64,000 nucleotides of DNA from UBA7803 sp036381275 (lineage in GTDB: Bacteria; Pseudomonadota; Gammaproteobacteria; Pseudomonadales; Azotimanducaceae): contig DASVDC010000078.1 of assembly GCA_036381275.1 (NCBI GenBank), positions 1 to 64,000 on the forward strand, written 5' to 3'. The translations under genes and the position numbers were made by a program. Shown here piece after piece: positions 1-8,053 of this stretch. The notes under the pieces were generated by a model that ran no database searches, was not told the origin of the DNA, and saw only the letters and a program-made list of their open reading frames with translations. Each line of letters begins with the position of its first letter. The first letter of the stretch is position 1.

Positions 1-1228
1 CCGCGACGAGATTCGCCGGCAGGCTGGTCCACGGCACCGAGCCGGCGATCAATCCGACCATCGGCAGCATCGCAGCGCTGATCGCGAGCTGGGCCCGGAG
101 CACCAGCGCGAAGCCCTGCCGGCCATGGCGGTGACCGAGGCACAGGTACAGGATCGCCACCGCGCCGAACGACAGCCAGAAGCCCTGCTGGTGAATCGCG
201 AGCGGCTGCAGGAGCAGCAGCAGCGCGAACGCCGCGAGCAGCGCGCTGCCGACCCGGGCGGTGCGTCCGCCGGCCAGCAGTACCAGCGTCGCGGCGCTCA
301 TCACCAGCGCCCGGAGCGATGGCAGGCCGGCGTCCGCGAGGGCAACGTAGAACGCGGCGACCGCGCTTCCGGTCACGCAGCCGGCGCGGCGCGCGTCGAG
401 CCACAGCGGCAGCCCCGGCACCAGCCGGACCAGACAACGCCCCAACAGGAAGCCGATCGCGGCCGCGAGGGACACCTGCAGCCCCGAGATCACCATCAGG
501 TGCACGGTGCCGGTGGCGCGGAACGTCTGCCACAGGTCTTCGTCGATTCCGGCGGTCTCGTCGATGAGCTGTGCCAGCAGCAGCGGCCCGTGGTCGAGCG
601 GCAGCGCCCGCACCCGCTCCACCAGCGAGTGCCGCAGCCGATCCACCGGCCCGGGAGATGCCGCGGCCAGGCGCTGCCCCCCGCGCACATAGCCGGTGCC
701 CTGGAACCCCACGCCGAGCAGCCAGCGTTCGTAGTCGAATCCGCCGGGATTCGCGTAGCCCCACGGTCCGCGCAGCACCGCGTGCCATCGCCACGACTCG
801 CCCTTCGCGAGCTCCGGCCCGCCGTACCAGGTGAGCCGGACCTGCGCGCCGGCCGGCACGGAGGAGCTTCCGGCCAGGATCAGCGCGCGAAAGCGCCGGA
901 TCGGCCGACCGTCGCGGCCGAGGCCGATGAGCGACGGCTCGTCCAGGATCCGGCCGGTGACCGGGAGTGCCGCGGGGCTACCGTCGTCGCGCAGGCGCGC
1001 GTCGAGCGCCCGCTGGTGCCAGAAACCGCTCCAGGCGAGCCCGAGGCAGACGCCGACGCAGACGAGCAGCGGCGGCCGCCGCCCGCGCAGCCGGACCGCC
1101 AGGATCGCCGCGATCGGCAGCAGCGACGCGCCCGCGGCGGCCAGGTAGCCGGGCAGCGACGCGGGACCGGGCCACGGCAACGCCAGCAGCGCCGCCCCGA
1201 CGCAGAAGCCGATCAGCGGAAGGGGCAT
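1..1228 (-). CDS. comEC: ComEC/Rec2 DNA uptake channel, N-terminal part
   Basis: Inner-membrane channel that carries single-stranded transforming DNA into the cytoplasm. The frame starts at ATG 1228 and is still open at base 1, giving about 409 residues of a family usually near 750-800, so the C-terminal part lies outside the window. Early hydrophobic helices are followed by the soluble competence domain (segment GGFDYERWLLGVGFQGTGYV). Then comes the HLMVISGLQ motif that opens the membrane competence domain, and several more helices ending in PANLVA, matching the family's conserved NLLA(I/V)P. It is divergent from the DUF2062 gene with only 35 bases between the starts. Identification is by family motifs. 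Confidence 0.93.
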   Translation of the reverse strand, partial: MPLPLIGFCVGAALLALPWPGPASLPGYLAAAGASLLPIAAILAVRLRGRRPPLLVCVGVCLGLAWSGFWHQRALDARLRDDGSPAALPVTGRILDEPSLIGLGRDGRPIRRFRALILAGSSSVPAGAQVRLTWYGGPELAKGESWRWHAVLRGPWGYANPGGFDYERWLLGVGFQGTGYVRGGQRLAAASPGPVDRLRHSLVERVRALPLDHGPLLLAQLIDETAGIDEDLWQTFRATGTVHLMVISGLQVSLAAAIGFLLGRCLVRLVPGLPLWLDARRAGCVTGSAVAAFYVALADAGLPSLRALVMSAATLVLLAGGRTARVGSALLAAFALLLLLQPLAIHQQGFWLSFGAVAILYLCLGHRHGRQGFALVLRAQLAISAAMLPMVGLIAGSVPWTSLPANLVA

Positions 1229-1263
1229 GTGCGGCCTGGGCGCGTGCGGTGCATAATTCGGTT

Positions 1264-1854
1264 ATGCCGAGGAAGTTCCTGCGTCGGCACCTGCCGACTC
1301 CATCCGCGCTCCGTGCGCATCGGGCCCTGCGTCCCGTAGGACGCTGGCTGCAGGATCCGGAGCTGTGGCACCTGCATCGGCGCTCGGTGTCCGGCGCCGC
1401 GTTCATCGGTTTGTTCGTCGCGTTCATACCGATTCCGTTCCAGATGCTGGTCGCGGCGGTCCTCGCGGTGATCGCCCGCTGCAATCTGCCGCTCTCCGTG
1501 GCGCTGGTCTGGATCACGAACCCGGTCACGATGCCGCCGGTGTTCTACTTCGCCTACCAGCTCGGCGCGTGGCTGCTCGACCGGCGCGTCGAGGTCGGGA
1601 CGATCGAGCTCAACTGGAGCTGGCTCAGCGCGCATCTCGGCGACATCGGCTGGCCGCTGCTGTTCGGCTCGCTCGTCTGCGGCTGGGTTGCCGGGGTCAC
1701 CGCGATGGTGCTCGTGCGGGTGCTATGGCGGCTGCACGTGATCCGGCGCTGGCGCGCGCGCCGGCTGAGCCGGCGCACGGCACCCGCCGAGCCGCCGCCC
1801 GACAACGTCACGTCATTGGACTCTGCCCGACGGCGCGACGCGTCGAACCTCTGA
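1264..1854 (+). CDS. DUF2062 membrane protein
   Basis: A 196-residue inner-membrane protein with the DUF2062 signature: GAAFIGLFVAFIPIPFQM, then the helix containing WITNPVTMPPVFYFAYQLG, a variable soluble stretch, and a last helix near residue 145. The tail is basic and disordered. The ATG at 1264 is chosen because the DUF2062 domain begins shortly after it. A possible -10 hexamer (CATAAT, 1252-1257) lies so close that the transcript may be leaderless. Lying next to comEC and lolCDE is common in gammaproteobacteria. The function is unknown, and the family name is all I can support. Confidence 0.88.
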   Translation: MPRKFLRRHLPTPSALRAHRALRPVGRWLQDPELWHLHRRSVSGAAFIGLFVAFIPIPFQMLVAAVLAVIARCNLPLSVALVWITNPVTMPPVFYFAYQLGAWLLDRRVEVGTIELNWSWLSAHLGDIGWPLLFGSLVCGWVAGVTAMVLVRVLWRLHVIRRWRARRLSRRTAPAEPPPDNVTSLDSARRRDASNL

Positions 1855-1877
1855 CCGAAGAGCCGGCGGCCAGTCAG

Positions 1878-1898
1878 TCGCGGCCGGAGGCCGCTCCC
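1878..1898 (-). repeat. REP-like hairpin, GGGAGCGGCC family
   Basis: A 21-base imperfect palindrome just past the lolE stop. Read on the minus strand it is identical over all 21 bases to the copy at 39553-39573, on the plus strand there. The arms GCGGCC and GGCCGC fold into a stem. As the 3' hairpin of the lolCDE transcript it may also end or stabilise that mRNA. Confidence 0.7.
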
Positions 1899-1909
1899 GC
1901 AGGGCTCTT

Positions 1910-3130
1910 TCAGCCGTGGAGGCCGGCGATCGGATTCAGCGCCGCGGCGCGCCGCGCCGGAACCCAAGCGGAGATCAGGCACAGGCTCACCGAGATTGCG
2001 CCGATCACCACGAGATCGAGCGGCTGGACCACCGACGGGATCTCGACGAAATAGGTGCCTTCCAGCAGCCGGAAGCCCACCCACCGCTCGATCACCGCCA
2101 GCACGGCGCCGACGTGATGCGCCACCACCACGCCGGCCGCCAATCCGACCGCGATGCCGATGACCGAGATCAGCAGACCCTGCAGCAGGAAGATGCGGGA
2201 AACCGTGCGGTCCGCGGCGCCCATCGTCCGCAGGATCGCGATGTCGGCGCGCTTGTCGTTCACCGCCATCGACTGGCCCGACACGATGTTGAAGCTCGCC
2301 ACCGCGACGACCATCAGCAGGATCAGGAACATCATCAGCTTCTCGAGCCGCACGGCCTGGAACAGCTCACCGTAGCTGTCCGCCCAACTCGTCACCTGCC
2401 AGCCGGGCTCGAGCGCGGCGAGCCGCTCGGCGACGCCGGCGGCGGCCAGCGGGTCGTCCAGCGTGACCCGCACGCCGAGTTGGCCGAGCCGCTCCGGCGG
2501 TCCCGGCAACGAGTCGATCGGGATCAGCACCAGGCCGTAGTCGAGCTCCGCGCCGACCTCGAACACGTCGACGAGCCGGTAGCGCAGGATCTGCGGCGTG
2601 ACGCCGCCCGGGCCCGGCTCGCTGATCACCAGCGCCACGCTGTCGCCGGGCAGCAGACCGAGATGCGCGGCGAGCGGCGCGCCCATCACGATCCCGCGGG
2701 GCTCCTCGAACAGCGTCGCCAGGCTGCCGGAGCGCAAGCCGTCTTCGATGGTGGCGATCGCGCCGACGGCGCTGCGGTCGAGACCGTGGATGGCCACCGG
2801 ATTCACCGCGCCGCCCGCGGTCACCATGCCGGCGCCGGTGAAGAAGTTGTAGACCGCGGTCACCCGCGGGAGCCCCGCCACGCGCTCGACCTCCGGATCG
2901 CCGACGTCGGCGCCGCGGATCACCAGATGCGGTACCGTGCCGAGGATGCGCTGCTTCAGCTCCGCGTCGAAACCGTTCATCACGCTCACCACCACCGTCA
3001 GCACCAGCACGCCGAGGGACAGCCCGCCCACCGAGATGCGGGTGATGAACGAGGCGAACTGGCGGCGGCGGGTGCGCAGGTAGCGCAGCGCGATCCACCA
3101 GGCGACGCCGGAATAGCCGCCGCCGCTCAC
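1910..3130 (-). CDS. lolE: Lipoprotein-releasing ABC transporter permease LolE-like
   Basis: Inner-membrane permease of the LolCDE exporter, which hands outer-membrane lipoproteins to LolA. It is 406 residues, normal for the family. An N-terminal helix (about 22-45, LSLGVLVLTVVVSVMNGFD) precedes a periplasmic domain of about 200 residues, then three C-terminal helices. The loop DKRADIAILRTMGA is the FtsX/MacB-type coupling region that contacts LolD. GTG 3130 is chosen because it overlaps the lolD stop by 4 bases; longer upstream readings of this frame only cover lolD. LolC and LolE paralogues are hard to tell apart; E is assigned because it is the last gene. Confidence 0.9.
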   Translation of the reverse strand: MSGGGYSGVAWWIALRYLRTRRRQFASFITRISVGGLSLGVLVLTVVVSVMNGFDAELKQRILGTVPHLVIRGADVGDPEVERVAGLPRVTAVYNFFTGAGMVTAGGAVNPVAIHGLDRSAVGAIATIEDGLRSGSLATLFEEPRGIVMGAPLAAHLGLLPGDSVALVISEPGPGGVTPQILRYRLVDVFEVGAELDYGLVLIPIDSLPGPPERLGQLGVRVTLDDPLAAAGVAERLAALEPGWQVTSWADSYGELFQAVRLEKLMMFLILLMVVAVASFNIVSGQSMAVNDKRADIAILRTMGAADRTVSRIFLLQGLLISVIGIAVGLAAGVVVAHHVGAVLAVIERWVGFRLLEGTYFVEIPSVVQPLDLVVIGAISVSLCLISAWVPARRAAALNPIAGLHG

Positions 3131-3801
3131 CGGATACGTCCGTCGACGAGCCGTTGCACCCGGTGCACGTCGCCGAGCAGGCTTTCGTCGTGGGTGACGA
3201 TCACGAAGCCGATCCCGTGCTCGTCGGACAGCCGGCACATCAGGCGGAACACCTGCTCGGCGTTCTCCCGATCCAGGTTGCCGGTCGGCTCGTCGGCGAG
3301 CACCACCAGCGGCGAGCCGACCAGCGCCCGGGCCACCGCCACCCGCTGGCGCTCGCCGCCCGACAGCGCCGCCGGCCGATGCTTCAGGCGGTGCGACAGC
3401 CCCACTTCCGCGAGCATCTGCTCGGCCTCGCGCGCGGCCTCCCCGGCAGCGACGCCGCCGAGCCGCAGCGGCATCGCGACGTTCTCCAGCGCCGAGAACT
3501 CCGGCAGCAGGTGGTGCATCTGGTAGACGAAGCCCATGTAGCGGTTGCGCAGCCACGCCCGGCGCGCCGGGGACGCGGCGGTCATGTCGTGGCCGCCTAC
3601 CCTCACCCGGCCGGCATCCGGTTCGTCGAGCCCCGCGAGCAGGTGCAGCAGCGTGCTCTTGCCGGAACCGGAGCGCCCGAGCACCGCGACCCGCTCGCCG
3701 GGCGCGACGGTGAGGTCGACGCCGCGAAGCACCTCGATCCGATCGGGCCCCTGAGCGTAAGACTTGATCAGCCCGCTCGCTTCCAGCACCGGCTCATTCA
3801 T
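3127..3801 (-). CDS. lolD: Lipoprotein-releasing ABC transporter ATPase LolD
   Basis: Cytoplasmic ATPase that powers lipoprotein release by LolCE. All ABC motifs are intact in 224 residues: Walker A GRSGSGKST (about 41-49), Q-loop VYQMHHLLPEFSALENV, signature LSGGERQRVAVARAL, Walker B VVLADEPTGNLD and the H-loop VTHD. The MacB/LolD subfamily look (LLPEFSALENVAMPL) and its place between two LolC/E permeases make the assignment firm. Its ATG overlaps the stop of the upstream permease by 8 bases, and its stop overlaps lolE by 4, so translation is probably coupled through lolCDE. Confidence 0.96.
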   Translation of the reverse strand: MNEPVLEASGLIKSYAQGPDRIEVLRGVDLTVAPGERVAVLGRSGSGKSTLLHLLAGLDEPDAGRVRVGGHDMTAASPARRAWLRNRYMGFVYQMHHLLPEFSALENVAMPLRLGGVAAGEAAREAEQMLAEVGLSHRLKHRPAALSGGERQRVAVARALVGSPLVVLADEPTGNLDRENAEQVFRLMCRLSDEHGIGFVIVTHDESLLGDVHRVQRLVDGRIR

Positions 3802-5020
3802 GCGCCAGCACCTGCGACGGCGCGACGCGGGCGGCGCGCCAGGCGGGATAGAAGGTGCTCAGCACGCACAGCCCGAGTGCCGTCAGCACGATGCCCGTGA
3901 GGTCCTCGAAGCGCACTTCCACCGGCAGATAGCTGACGAAGTACTGGTTCATCAGGTCGAGCTCGAAAGTCTGCGTGACCCACGCGTACAGATGCGGCAG
4001 ACCGAACGCGACGGCCGTGCCCGCTGCGGCGCCGGTCACGATGCCGAGGGCGCCGAGCAGCACGCCGAGCAGCACGAACGCCCCCACCAGCGTGCCGGTG
4101 CCGCTGCCGAGCGTACGCAGGATCGCGATGTCGCCGCTGCGCTGGTTCACCACCATCACCAGCGTGGACACCAGGTTGAACGCCGCCACCGCGACCAGGA
4201 ACGACAGGAGTACGAACATGGTGCTCTTCTGCACCCCGATCGCGTGGTACAGGTTGCCGTGGGTGCGCGTCCAGCTCCGCGCCACGACCCGTTCGCGGCC
4301 GAGCCGGTTCACCGCGGCACCGGCCACCGCGTCGGCATCGAACAGGTCGTCGAGGCGGAGCTGATAGCCGTGAATCCGGTCCCCGAGCCGGAACAGCTTC
4401 CGGGCATCGTCGAGGTGCACATAGGCCGCCCGGGCGTCCACCTCCGACTGGGAGCGCAGAATGCCGCTGACGCGGAAACGCTTCTGCCGCGGGAACAGGC
4501 CGGCCGGCGTCACCGTCGCCGCGGGCAGCACCAGGCTCACGTCGTCGCCCACGCCGGCGCCGAGCTCACGCGCCACCCCGGCGCCGAGGATCACCTGATA
4601 CGCCCCGGCCTCGAGCCCGACGTCGCCGACGACGTGACGGGCGTAGTCGGAGACCGCGCGATACGCATCCGGCACGATCCCGGTGATCAGCACGCCGGCG
4701 ACCCGATCGCTGACGGCAGCAAGTCCGACCCCCTGCACGATGGGTGCGACCCCGATCACGCCGCGGACCGAGCCGAGCAACGCCCGGTCCTGCTCGCGCA
4801 CCGGCAGCGGAGAGCGGCCATCGACCGTCACGTGCGGCAACACGCCGAGCACCCGCTCTTCGAGCTCGCGCTCGAAGCCGTTGATCACGGACACCACGAC
4901 CACCAGCACGGCGACACTGAGCGCCAGCCCGCTCACCGCCACCAGGCTGATGAACGAGAGTGTGCTGCGGCGGGAAAACGCGTAGCGTCCGCCGAGGGCC
5001 AGGGTCAGGGCTCCGTTCAC
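3794..5020 (-). CDS. lolC: Lipoprotein-releasing ABC transporter permease LolC-like
   Basis: First gene of lolCDE and partner permease to LolE, 408 residues. The topology matches LolE: a helix at about 25-48 (SGLALSVAVLVVVVSVINGFE), a large periplasmic domain, then three helices. The coupling loop NQRSGDIAILRTLGSGTG precedes the last two. GTG 5020 is used because an earlier ATG at 5104 would run up to the divergent PilZ gene and add residues that do not look like the family. No strong ribosome binding site is visible before 5020, so the start is less certain than the identity. Confidence 0.9.
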   Translation of the reverse strand: MNGALTLALGGRYAFSRRSTLSFISLVAVSGLALSVAVLVVVVSVINGFERELEERVLGVLPHVTVDGRSPLPVREQDRALLGSVRGVIGVAPIVQGVGLAAVSDRVAGVLITGIVPDAYRAVSDYARHVVGDVGLEAGAYQVILGAGVARELGAGVGDDVSLVLPAATVTPAGLFPRQKRFRVSGILRSQSEVDARAAYVHLDDARKLFRLGDRIHGYQLRLDDLFDADAVAGAAVNRLGRERVVARSWTRTHGNLYHAIGVQKSTMFVLLSFLVAVAAFNLVSTLVMVVNQRSGDIAILRTLGSGTGTLVGAFVLLGVLLGALGIVTGAAAGTAVAFGLPHLYAWVTQTFELDLMNQYFVSYLPVEVRFEDLTGIVLTALGLCVLSTFYPAWRAARVAPSQVLAHE

Positions 5021-5107
5021 CGGGTCGACTGTCGCGCCAAAGGTGCGAATACTACCATCAGCGTGCCGCGGGAATCGCGGCCGCGGCCAACCGGGACAGG
5101 TCACACG

Positions 5108-5632
5108 ATGAGCGACGATCGCCGAACCTCCGTGCGCCGGCAGGCGCTGCTGCCGTTCGCCTGGCGGGCGCTGCCGGATGACGCCTCAACCGCCGATGCG
5201 ATCCGCGCGCTCGACCTGCCGGCGCCGCTCGCACTGCAGTCTCGCCTGGCCGAGTTGGACGAGGAGCTGCGCCGGACCACGGCGGCGTTGCCCGACCACC
5301 GCGTGCTCGACGCGCTGCGGGCGCTGGACGCGAAGGTCTCGGTGCTCGAGGAAGCGATCTTCGCCACGGTACCCACGCCGGCTCCGGCCCCCGTGACGCT
5401 GTCCGCGGATGGCGTGGGCTTCACGGCTGCCGAAGCGCTGGCGATCGGCAGCCGGGTCGCGGTGCATCTGGTCCTGCCGGTCGCGCAGCACGTGATCGGC
5501 CTCGGCTGCGTGAGGCACTGCAGCGCGGAGCCGCAAGGCTACGGGATCGGAGTGGAGTTGCTCGAGCTCGACGCGCAGGCCGCGCGTCGGCTGACGCGTT
5601 ACGCGATCGGTGGCCGCCGCGACACGGATTGA
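5108..5632 (+). CDS. PilZ domain protein
   Basis: A 174-residue cytoplasmic protein. The N-terminal half (about 1-85) is helical and heptad-like (LQSRLAELDEELRRTTAALPDHRVLDALRALDAKVSVLEE). The C-terminal half resembles a PilZ fold: LSADGVGF matches the (D/N)xSxxG-type motif, followed by beta strands ending GYGIGVELLELD. The upstream RxxxR-type element of c-di-GMP binders appears only as the arginine-rich start (DRRTSVRRQ), so nucleotide binding is not certain. ATG 5108 follows a GGACAGG-like binding site. It is divergent from lolC. Confidence 0.72.
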   Translation: MSDDRRTSVRRQALLPFAWRALPDDASTADAIRALDLPAPLALQSRLAELDEELRRTTAALPDHRVLDALRALDAKVSVLEEAIFATVPTPAPAPVTLSADGVGFTAAEALAIGSRVAVHLVLPVAQHVIGLGCVRHCSAEPQGYGIGVELLELDAQAARRLTRYAIGGRRDTD

Positions 5633-5651
5633 CCCGACGGCGGCCGTCGGC

Positions 5652-5918
5652 TCAGACGGTACGCCGTCCGCGGCGCCCGACATCCCCGGCATCCACGGCC
5701 AGCGCGTGGGCCGCGGTCCGGGCCTCCGCAATGGCTTCGAGCGCCTTCCCATCCGTCGCGCAGGAGCCGGGAGTGCGCCCGCAGGCGCAGGCGCCATCGA
5801 GACCGAGCGCCTTCGCGCCGCCGCAGCTTCCCGTAATGGGCTTCCGCCCCATCATCACACCGAGCGCCATCGCGGCGACGATCACGAGCATCAGCAGGAA
5901 GGCGAACAGCACGGTCAT
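5652..5918 (-). CDS. nqrM: Na+-NQR maturation protein NqrM (DUF539)
   Basis: A small membrane protein needed for assembly of the Na+-translocating NADH:quinone reductase, probably by delivering iron to NqrD/E. The N-terminal helix (MTVLFAFLLMLVIVAAMALG) is followed directly by the family signature MMGRKPITGSCGG and the cysteine pair region DGACACG...GSC. The start is placed at ATG 5918, where the family's sequence begins; an ATG 24 bases upstream adds eight atypical residues. It follows apbE on the same strand, as in many nqr loci, but no nqrABCDEF genes are in the window. The alanine-rich tail after the cysteines is unremarkable. Confidence 0.88.
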   Translation of the reverse strand: MTVLFAFLLMLVIVAAMALGVMMGRKPITGSCGGAKALGLDGACACGRTPGSCATDGKALEAIAEARTAAHALAVDAGDVGRRGRRTV

Positions 5919-5993
5919 CACAGGCAAGCTCCGAATCGGCAATCGGGGGGCTCGTAGCGTTGGGCTCTCGAACGTTGGCCGAGTTCCCGGCGA

Positions 5994-7016
5994 TCAGCGC
6001 ACCAGGACCTTTTCGAGTTCCGGAGTATAGCGCTCTTCGAAGCGGCCGTCGGTGCGGATCACGAACAGCGCCGCGAGCCCGTGTTCGCGCGCGAACGCGT
6101 AGCCTTCCTCCGGCCCCAGCACGTTGAGCAACGTCGCGTAGCCGTCCGCCCACATCGCCGACTCGTGCAGCACCGTCACCGAAGCGAGCCCGTGCTGCAC
6201 GGGATAGCCGGTGCGCGGATCGATGGTATGGGAGTACCGCACGCCGTCCCGCTCGATGAAGTTGCGATAGTCACCCGACGTAGCGACGGCCCCTTCTTCC
6301 AGACGGATCACGCGTTGGATGCCGCCCTGGCTCTCCGGATCCGGCACCTCGATGCCGATCCGCCACGGCCGCTCGGACGGGCTCGGTCCGGTTCCACGCA
6401 CCTCCCCGCCGACGTCGACCAGCATCGCATCGCATCCGGCGGCGGAGAGCCGCTGCACCACCCGGTCGACCCCGTGGCCTTTCGCGATCGCCGACAGGTC
6501 GACGTACAGCTCCGGATGGTCCTTGCGCAACCGCGGCGGATCGAAGGCCACTGCCAGGTGACGATGGCCGATGCTCCCCAGCGTGGCCTGCACCGCATCC
6601 GGCGCCGGCAGGCCGCGCGCTTCCAATGGACCGAACCCCCACAGGTTCACGAGCGGTCCCACGGTCACGTCGAACGCGCCCCCGGACTCCCGGTACAGCC
6701 TTCCGGCCGCCGCCACCACTTCCGCCAGCTCCCGGCTGACCGGGAACCACTCGCCGGGCGGCGCCGCGTTGAACTTCGACAACGTGGAATTCGGCAGATA
6801 GGTCGACATCTCGGCGTTGACCGCCTTCAGCTCCTGCTGGATCGCCTGCTCCACGTCCTGCGGACAGCGCGCCGTGACCTGGTAGTAGGTGCCCATCGTC
6901 GTGCCGCCGTAGCGCACGTAGGCGCCGTCGCTGTCGCAGCCGCCGAGCAGCAGCACCAGAGCCAATCCGAGGATCGACAGCGCTTCAATCGATTCTCGCG
7001 TCCGCAACCGCAGCAA
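5994..7016 (-). CDS. apbE: FAD:protein FMN transferase ApbE (lipoprotein)
   Basis: Transfers FMN from FAD to a threonine of target proteins such as NqrB/NqrC or RnfD/RnfG, on the periplasmic face. It is 340 residues with a lipoprotein signal (lipobox LLGGC, Cys27). Family motifs follow: GGTTMGTYYQV near residue 40, DVTVGPLVNLWGFGP, the DLSAIAKGHGVDRV segment, and SHTIDPRTGYPV with GLASVTVL near the C-terminus, which hold FAD and Mg2+. It sits just upstream of nqrM, which supports a role in NQR maturation; Rnf targets are equally possible because neither complex is encoded here. Confidence 0.93.
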   Translation of the reverse strand: MLRLRTRESIEALSILGLALVLLLGGCDSDGAYVRYGGTTMGTYYQVTARCPQDVEQAIQQELKAVNAEMSTYLPNSTLSKFNAAPPGEWFPVSRELAEVVAAAGRLYRESGGAFDVTVGPLVNLWGFGPLEARGLPAPDAVQATLGSIGHRHLAVAFDPPRLRKDHPELYVDLSAIAKGHGVDRVVQRLSAAGCDAMLVDVGGEVRGTGPSPSERPWRIGIEVPDPESQGGIQRVIRLEEGAVATSGDYRNFIERDGVRYSHTIDPRTGYPVQHGLASVTVLHESAMWADGYATLLNVLGPEEGYAFAREHGLAALFVIRTDGRFEERYTPELEKVLVR

Positions 7017-7169
7017 AACTTACAGCACCTGGACAATTCGGTGGCGGCACGATACCACTCCCACGCCGTCTTGGCGCACAATGCGCCGACCATGAGAATG
7101 TTCGCGGCGGACGGCGGCCCGAGCCGCGCGATCCTGCCGGGTTGAAGGAGCACACGAGGAGTCCTGCGG

Positions 7170-7403
7170 GTGAAACGCCTGAGCTTGCACGACCGGGTGG
7201 AGGTGCTTCCGGCGCTGTACGGGCGTGCCGGCCGGAGCACCCGAACGCCGCCGGTGACTCCGGTGGAATCCGGCGGCCGCACCGGCGCCCGCCTGACGTT
7301 CGAGCAGCGCGCGTCGCGGGCCAGCCGGTTTCCGCTCGAGCAATCGCTCGCACGCATCCCCGAGCCGTCCCGGCTCGGCCGCTTCCTCGACATCGAGGTG
7401 TGA
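7170..7403 (+). CDS. Small protein of unknown function (77 aa)
   Basis: Not recognised. The case for a real gene is local: GTG 7170 sits 8 bases after a clear GAGGAG site, codon third positions are strongly GC, and the stop is 14 bases before the phosphatase start, which has its own GGGAG. The product is arginine-rich, has no membrane segment or signal peptide, and looks partly disordered in the middle (TPPVTPVESGG). The C-terminal stretch FPLEQSLARIPEPSRLGRFLDIEV looks more ordered. It probably shares a transcript with the histidine phosphatase. Confidence 0.6.
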   Translation: MKRLSLHDRVEVLPALYGRAGRSTRTPPVTPVESGGRTGARLTFEQRASRASRFPLEQSLARIPEPSRLGRFLDIEV

Positions 7404-7417
7404 TCGCCCGGGAGTCG

Positions 7418-8020
7418 ATGGCGAGGCTGCTGCTGCTTCGACATGGCCAGATCAAGGCCAACCGCCTCGGGCGCTGGCACGGTTCCACCGACAGCCCGCT
7501 GACCTGGCGCGGGCGCCTGCAGGCCCGGCGCACCGCACGCTACATCCAGGCGACCGAGCCGCCGGTGCGTGCGATCTACTCGAGCCCGCTGATCCGTTGC
7601 CGGGCGACCGCGGACGCGATCGCGCGTCGGCTCGGTCTCGAGGTGATCGTTCACCCGGATCTGCGCGAGTACTGCATCGGCGAGTGGGAAGACACGCCGT
7701 TCACCGATCTGGCGGCACGTTACCAGTTCATCGAGGTCGCGACGGCGGATCACGATTTCGCGCCGCCGGGCGGTGAAACGCTGCGCCAGGTGGCCGAACG
7801 GATGGTCCCGGCGCTGCGGGCGATCCAGGCCGAACACCCTGAGGACGAACGGGTGCTCGTCGTGAGCCACGGCGCCGCGATGGCGGTGGCCCTCGGCGCG
7901 CTGATCGACAACGACCCGGGGCGCTGGATCGACTACCAGTTCGCCAACTGCAGCCTCACCGAGTTGGTGCTTTCGTCCACGCCCTACGTTAACTTTTTCA
8001 ACTCGACGCAACATCTCTGA
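7418..8020 (+). CDS. Histidine phosphatase family protein
   Basis: A 200-residue phosphatase of the phosphoglycerate-mutase superfamily. The catalytic RHG motif (LLLLRHGQIKAN) is at the N-terminus, the second arginine sits in SSPLIRCRATADAIA, the acid region is LREYCIGEWED, and the second catalytic histidine is in VLVVSHGAAM. The substrate is not evident; alpha-ribazole phosphatase, broad phosphatase or sugar-phosphate roles would all fit. ATG 7418 follows GGGAG at good spacing. Longer upstream readings of the frame are not used because the fold begins at MARLLLLRHG. Confidence 0.87.
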   Translation: MARLLLLRHGQIKANRLGRWHGSTDSPLTWRGRLQARRTARYIQATEPPVRAIYSSPLIRCRATADAIARRLGLEVIVHPDLREYCIGEWEDTPFTDLAARYQFIEVATADHDFAPPGGETLRQVAERMVPALRAIQAEHPEDERVLVVSHGAAMAVALGALIDNDPGRWIDYQFANCSLTELVLSSTPYVNFFNSTQHL

Positions 8021-8053
8021 AGCCGAGCCGGCGAACACGACGAGGGGGGACGC

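Noticed and set aside
125..1339. 404-residue plus-strand frame opposite comEC
   Set aside because: The minus strand carries clear ComEC motifs to the window edge; this frame is its shadow.
1916..3526. 536-residue plus-strand frame opposite lolE and lolD
   Set aside because: Antisense reading of intact lolDE; Arg/His/Asp-rich with no family signature.
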